A stretch of DNA of 64,000 bases from Nonomuraea sp. NEAU-A123 (GTDB lineage Bacteria > Actinomycetota > Actinomycetes > Streptosporangiales > Streptosporangiaceae). The stretch is from positions 124,001 through 188,000 of the forward strand of contig NZ_JAHFZZ010000008.1 of the NCBI RefSeq assembly GCF_018603905.1, in the 5' to 3' direction. Within the stretch, counting starts at the first letter, position 1, and each line of letters starts with the position of its first letter. A program made the position numbers and the translations under genes. Of this stretch, positions 60,338 to 64,000 are shown piece by piece. Below the pieces are notes generated by a model that had not been told where the DNA came from, made no database searches, and saw only the letters and a program-made list of their open reading frames with translations.

Positions 60338-63300
60338 TCACGGCCCGTAGGCCTTGACCTCCAGGAGGCCGACGGAGTTGGTGCCGTTACCGGTCAGCAG
60401 CACCCGCAGGCGGGTGGTGCTTGTGGCGGTGAAATTGACGGTGTTGTACTGGTTCTTCGCCAGCCCGTACGAACCGGCGCCGGGCATGTCGACGTAGGCG
60501 GTGCCGTTCCAGTACTGGAGCTTCCACGACGCGGGCATGTCGATGCCCTCGTCGTCGTCGAAGAAGTACACCTCGGCCCGGTTCAGGGTCTGGGCCGACG
60601 ACCAGGTCAGGTCCACCCACTGCTGCCCGGTCTCCGGCCAGCAGCCCCAGCGGGGGTTCACGGTGTCGTTGGACGAGGGCGGGTCGATGCCGTCGTTGAC
60701 GGCGGCGACGCTCTCCCAGGAGGAGGTGTTCGACGCGGACGGGGTCGCCGAGGCGGCCAGGTTGCCGCTCGGCGGCTGCTGGGTGCCGCCGCGGTTGTAG
60801 ATCTTGATCTCGGTGAGCCCGGTCTTGGCCCCCGAGGCGTTGGTGGCCAGCACCCGTACCCGCTGGGCGCTGATCGCCGGGAACTGCACCACGTTGTAGT
60901 TGGCCCGCGGCGCCGACGGGCTCTTGGCCTGGCTCGGCACGCTGACCCACGCGCTGCCGTTGTAGTACTGGATGTCGTACGAGGCGGGAGCCCGGTAGGT
61001 GGCGCTGGCCGGGCGGCTGTCCTTGAAGTAGAGCCGCACCTCGTTGAGCGTGCGGGCGGCCCCGAAGTTCACCTCGTACCAGTCCTGGGTGGCCCCGGTG
61101 CCGCCCCAGAACGGCTCGTTGATCGGGAAGCCGTCGACCGCGCCTGCGGCGGTGCTGCCCGAGGCGGTGGAGGAGGTCGAGACGCTGGCGCCCGAGGCGA
61201 GGTTGGTCAGGTCGGCGGTCAGGTCGACCCCGGCCTTGGCCAGCATGTCCACCATCCGCGCGCCGGTCTGCGTCACCTGCGCGGGGGCCTGCAGCCCCGG
61301 CGAGGCCACGTGATAGCTGACCGTGCCGCTCGTGGTGACGTCGCCGGTGGCCGGGTCCCAGGTGAACGGCACCAGCGAGCCGACCGTGGCGACCCTGCTG
61401 CCGTTGATGAAGATGGAGTAGCCCTCGGGCACGCCCGGGTAGCGGACCACGCCGTCGGACGGGTCGTCCCAGACGATGGTCAGGTCGGCGTTGCGGTAGC
61501 GCAGGTTGTTGACGGTGAAGTGGGTCCAGCCGATGTTGATCGGTGAGAGCTCCACCTTCGCGTCGTTGCGCGGGCGCAGCCCCGCCACGTCCTCGATCAC
61601 GGTCCAGTTGCTGCTGCCCAGGATGTTGTGGTGGATCCAGGAGCGGTAGGTGATCGCGGAGCCGTTCCAGTCGGCCCAGAACTCGTTGGCGTCCGGCCAC
61701 TGGGTGTTGCCGTTGACGTACTGGGCCCAGGCGTTCCAGTACAGCAGTTTCTTGTAGTCGGTCGCGCTCATCCAGGAGTTGGCGTAGTTACGCAGCACCG
61801 AGGAGTAGAGCCGGAACTGCACGGTCGAGTTGATGGTGGAGAAGTTGTTCGAGCCGGGGTTGCCCGCCGCCGCCGCGGCCGCCTTGTCCACCTGGTTGGC
61901 CGTGTAGAAGGGGAAGATCGGGTACTCGGAGGGGCTGTCGAACAGGCGCAGTGCCTGCTTGTACGTCGTGGTGTTGGGGATGGCGCCGACGGAGAACGGA
62001 TAGTAGTTGTTGATCTCCTTCCACGGCACCCACTCGTTGGTGGACTTCAGCCGGTGCTCGAACAGCTGCCGGCTGGGGTTCCACAGCACGTTGACGATGG
62101 CGTTCTGGATCTGCGTCGCGAGCGTGCGCATCTCGGTGGCCTTGGCGGTGTTGCCGATCGCCTCGTACGCCTGCGCCGCGGCCAGCGCGCCGCTGTACTG
62201 GTAGGCCGACTCGGCGCGGTCCATGTTGCCGCTCTTCCAGTGGAAGGAGACGGCGTCGGCGTCGTTGCCGGTCAGGGCGCCCCAGTCGTACTCGATGAGC
62301 TTGTTGTTGTCGTGGTCGTAATAGGCGAGCTGGCCCTTGACGTCCCCCTCGGCGTAGCGCGCCAGGTTGGCGGCGATCGCCGGCTGGCCGCCGTGGATCT
62401 GGTAGCTCTTCCACGCCGCCTCGCCGATGTACTGGGTGTAGCTGTTGGACCAGTTCTCGGGATCGCCCGGGTTGTCGAGGAAGCGGCCGTTCTTCGAGAT
62501 CTGGCCGACGCTCAGCCAGTCGCCGTAGGAGTAGATCGGGTTGCGCAGGTATTTCAGGTCGTCGATGTGCATGGGCTGGGTGAGCGCGATGGCGTTGTTG
62601 TAGCCCAGTACGCCTTCGGTCGAGGTGGGGAACTGGAACGTCTGCCCCGGGATGTCGGCGTCGAGGTTGTTGAAGCGCATCAGCCACCAGCGGTAGTAGA
62701 TGTTCTTCTTGATGGCCGGCTCGGGCACGTCGATGTAGGGCACGTTCTGCGCCCACCACAGGTTGTAGGCCCGTACGTGGGTGGCGAAGGCGGTGGCGTT
62801 GGTGTAGCCCGCGTACGCGTCGTACTCGGTCCGCGACTCGGGGATCTCGTTGGTGACGAAGCCCATGACCACCTTGGCGGTCACGGTCGCGCCCGCCGCG
62901 ATCGTCACGGACCTGTTCAGGCCGCCGCTGGAGACGGTGAAACCGTCACCGGTCAGCCGGGGGTAGATCGTGGTGAGGTTGTTGTAGGCGTTGACCTGCC
63001 CGGTCAGCTCGCTGCCACTTCCGGAGGTGGCGTACGGCGAGGTCGCCCGCAGTTGCAGCGTGGTCGAGCTGGAGCCACCGTTCGTGATCGACAGGTTCGT
63101 CACGGCGACGTTGTTGTTCGTGATGAACTTCGTCTGGTTCACCGTGATGGAGCCGCTGGTGTGCACGCTCTTCCAGTAGCTGGGCGCCTGCCAGCGGGAG
63201 TTCACCTGCTCGGTGAAGGTGCCCGGCGTGATGGCCACGGTGTAGGCGTTGTTGTTGCTGATGCTCTCCCAGTACGCCACCTGGCCGGCGAAACCGAGCG

Positions 63301-63589
63301 TGCCCGGGGTGTGGGTCTTCATGAACAGGGCGCGTCCCCGTGACATGAGCCAGGTGCCGGCCGGGTCGTTGCCGGGGCGGGCGAGCAGCCGGTCCATCCA
63401 GAAGTCCGTGCCCGAGCTCTCCGCGTCGTAGATGGCCTGCATCATGTTGCCGGTCGTGTACGTACCGGGCGCGGCCGGGATCGCCGGGCCGCCGAAGGTG
63501 GGGAATCCGATGGTCTGGGCGGCCTGCGCGGGAGCGCCTAAGGCGAGTGACCCGGCGATGAGCAGCAGGGCCGTGATGATTCTTCTCAT
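60338..63589 (-). CDS. Secreted MGH1-like glycosidase with two F5/8C domains
   Basis: The 1083-residue protein has a Sec signal peptide (cleavage near AQA-A, residue 23). An N-terminal beta-sandwich (about 40-260) is followed by an (alpha/alpha)6 MGH1-like barrel (about 270-650; FNNLDADIPGQTFQFPTSTEGVLGYNNA, YYDHDNNKLIEYDWGALTGNDADAVSF, WADWNGSAITYRSWIHHNILGSSNW). Two discoidin (F5/8C) sugar-binding domains follow (about 800-930 and 945-1083). It should act outside the cell on a plant or microbial glycan, in the style of GH63-like exo-glycosidases; linkage and family number are uncertain. Two LacI-type operators lie upstream. Confidence 0.85.
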   Translation of the reverse strand: MRRIITALLLIAGSLALGAPAQAAQTIGFPTFGGPAIPAAPGTYTTGNMMQAIYDAESSGTDFWMDRLLARPGNDPAGTWLMSRGRALFMKTHTPGTLGFAGQVAYWESISNNNAYTVAITPGTFTEQVNSRWQAPSYWKSVHTSGSITVNQTKFITNNNVAVTNLSITNGGSSSTTLQLRATSPYATSGSGSELTGQVNAYNNLTTIYPRLTGDGFTVSSGGLNRSVTIAAGATVTAKVVMGFVTNEIPESRTEYDAYAGYTNATAFATHVRAYNLWWAQNVPYIDVPEPAIKKNIYYRWWLMRFNNLDADIPGQTFQFPTSTEGVLGYNNAIALTQPMHIDDLKYLRNPIYSYGDWLSVGQISKNGRFLDNPGDPENWSNSYTQYIGEAAWKSYQIHGGQPAIAANLARYAEGDVKGQLAYYDHDNNKLIEYDWGALTGNDADAVSFHWKSGNMDRAESAYQYSGALAAAQAYEAIGNTAKATEMRTLATQIQNAIVNVLWNPSRQLFEHRLKSTNEWVPWKEINNYYPFSVGAIPNTTTYKQALRLFDSPSEYPIFPFYTANQVDKAAAAAAGNPGSNNFSTINSTVQFRLYSSVLRNYANSWMSATDYKKLLYWNAWAQYVNGNTQWPDANEFWADWNGSAITYRSWIHHNILGSSNWTVIEDVAGLRPRNDAKVELSPINIGWTHFTVNNLRYRNADLTIVWDDPSDGVVRYPGVPEGYSIFINGSRVATVGSLVPFTWDPATGDVTTSGTVSYHVASPGLQAPAQVTQTGARMVDMLAKAGVDLTADLTNLASGASVSTSSTASGSTAAGAVDGFPINEPFWGGTGATQDWYEVNFGAARTLNEVRLYFKDSRPASATYRAPASYDIQYYNGSAWVSVPSQAKSPSAPRANYNVVQFPAISAQRVRVLATNASGAKTGLTEIKIYNRGGTQQPPSGNLAASATPSASNTSSWESVAAVNDGIDPPSSNDTVNPRWGCWPETGQQWVDLTWSSAQTLNRAEVYFFDDDEGIDMPASWKLQYWNGTAYVDMPGAGSYGLAKNQYNTVNFTATSTTRLRVLLTGNGTNSVGLLEVKAYGP

Positions 63590-63633
63590 GCCTGATTGAT
63601 CCGATCCGATCGAGCGCGTGGGGGGAATGATCG

Positions 63634-63649
63634 AACCTAGCGCTTGGTT
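63634..63649. promoter_or_regulatory. LacI-type operator 1
   Basis: AACCTAGCGCTTGGTT is a 16-base dyad with 14 symmetric positions around AGCGCT, 45 bases upstream of the glycosidase start. Confidence 0.6.
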
Positions 63650-63650
63650 G

Positions 63651-63664
63651 TGGTAGCGCTAACA
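63651..63664. promoter_or_regulatory. LacI-type operator 2
   Basis: TGGTAGCGCTAACA is nearly the TGTTAGCGCTAACA palindrome used by many LacI regulators of actinomycete glycosidase genes. Its centre is 16 bases from that of operator 1. The regulator is not in the immediate neighbourhood. Confidence 0.7.
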
Positions 63665-63798
63665 ATCCTTTCTGTCGAATCTCCTTAATGAAAGGTTTTC
63701 GGAAACGTAGACCGATCTTCCGGACCTGTCAATCAGCGCGGCGGCCTATCCCCTGCCACTTCCCCACGCCGGGGAGCGAAAAGGCTTTCGGCGAGCCG

Positions 63799-63999
63799 TC
63801 AGGCGATGTAGCCGAGCTGCGCGGCTTCCACCCGGCCGCGCAGCGGGCGCCCGCTCAGGAAACGTTCAACCTCGTCGACCGCGAACTCACCCAGCCGCCG
63901 TAGCTCACGCCCCTGCGCGCCCGCCAGGTGCGGGGTGACGAGCACATTGGGCATCCGGAAGAGGGGATGCTCCAGCGGCAGCGGCTCGGGGTCGGTCAC
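63799..63999 (-). CDS. D-2-hydroxyacid dehydrogenase, C-terminal fragment
   Basis: Only the last 66 residues are in the window; the frame runs off the right edge. The visible part, DPEPLPLEHPLFRMPNVLVTPHLAGAQGRELRRLGEFAVDEVERFLSGRPL, is the C-terminal catalytic-domain segment of NAD-dependent 2-hydroxyacid (phosphoglycerate-type) dehydrogenases, with the catalytic histidine in TPHLAG. The substrate is unknown. Confidence 0.88.
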   Translation of the reverse strand: MTDPEPLPLEHPLFRMPNVLVTPHLAGAQGRELRRLGEFAVDEVERFLSGRPLRGRVEAAQLGYIA

Positions 64000-64000
64000 G

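Noticed and set aside
1..64000. CRISPR arrays, tRNA or rRNA genes, insertion sequences, attachment sites
   Set aside because: No spaced identical repeats of CRISPR type, no tRNA-like cloverleaf with CCA-end context, no transposase motif and no flanking direct repeats were found by eye; a tRNA or covariance-model scan was not possible.

Overview
The window is high-GC DNA with long, densely packed genes, GTG starts, ATGA-overlapping operons, F420-type enzymes, actinobacterial DUF6289-like peptides and a 2-methylisoborneol cluster. It fits a filamentous actinomycete, most likely of the Streptosporangiaceae (Nonomuraea-like); the genus is inference. I saw no rRNA, tRNA, CRISPR array, prophage or transposase. 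The content looks like accessory, chromosome-arm material: carbohydrate uptake, secreted hydrolases, efflux and regulator pairs, and specialised metabolism.

Layout. 1-8605: end of a sugar ABC operon (binding protein, two permeases), then a secreted DUF4832-type protein, a DUF418 membrane protein and a secreted GH15 glucodextranase-like enzyme. 8695-11033: divergent TetR / DHA2 efflux pair with a clear operator. 11413-18914: DUF899 protein, MGT-type glycosyltransferase with a DHA2 exporter and divergent TetR, MarR with divergent epoxide hydrolase, and an XRE regulator. 19135-22033: zinc alcohol dehydrogenase, a MocR regulator with a 5 x 33 bp repeat in its linker, and a 55-residue ORF. 22105-28987: an RHS/YD-repeat protein that ends without a toxin tip, its secreted upstream partner and a small secreted peptide. 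29072-35467: a divergent FAH / FadR-controlled catabolic cluster (enoyl-CoA hydratase, type III CoA-transferase, binding-protein-like protein without signal peptide, SDR, DUF4432 epimerase-like).

35764-39347 is the most striking locus: a family 2B encapsulin shell protein carrying a cyclic-nucleotide-binding domain, 2-methylisoborneol synthase with a disordered N-terminal cargo tail, and geranyl-diphosphate C2-methyltransferase. This is a predicted terpene-synthase nanocompartment. 39460-44292: LacI regulator converging on a nucleoside hydrolase plus ABC operon. 44423-48152: F420/PPOX, ArsR, LLM oxidoreductase, GNAT, phosphoesterase, XdhC C-domain and DUF6289 genes. 48318-52328: a dormancy-regulon-like set (Rv0080-like PPOX protein, DevS/DosS-like GAF kinase, Acg-like nitroreductase, PPK2) with DevR-box-like sites. 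52352-58615: a minus-strand operon for an alpha-galactoside or galactosamine glycan (secreted GH114, ABC importer, PfkB kinase, GH4 alpha-galactosidase). 58919-64000: terpene-cyclase-fold protein, small secreted protein behind a perfect palindrome, large MGH1-like glycosidase with two discoidin domains behind two LacI-type operators, and the 3' end of a 2-hydroxyacid dehydrogenase gene.

None of the three carbohydrate ABC systems encodes its own ATPase in the parts visible here (the first is cut by the left edge). They presumably share a multitasking MsiK-type ATPase encoded elsewhere.
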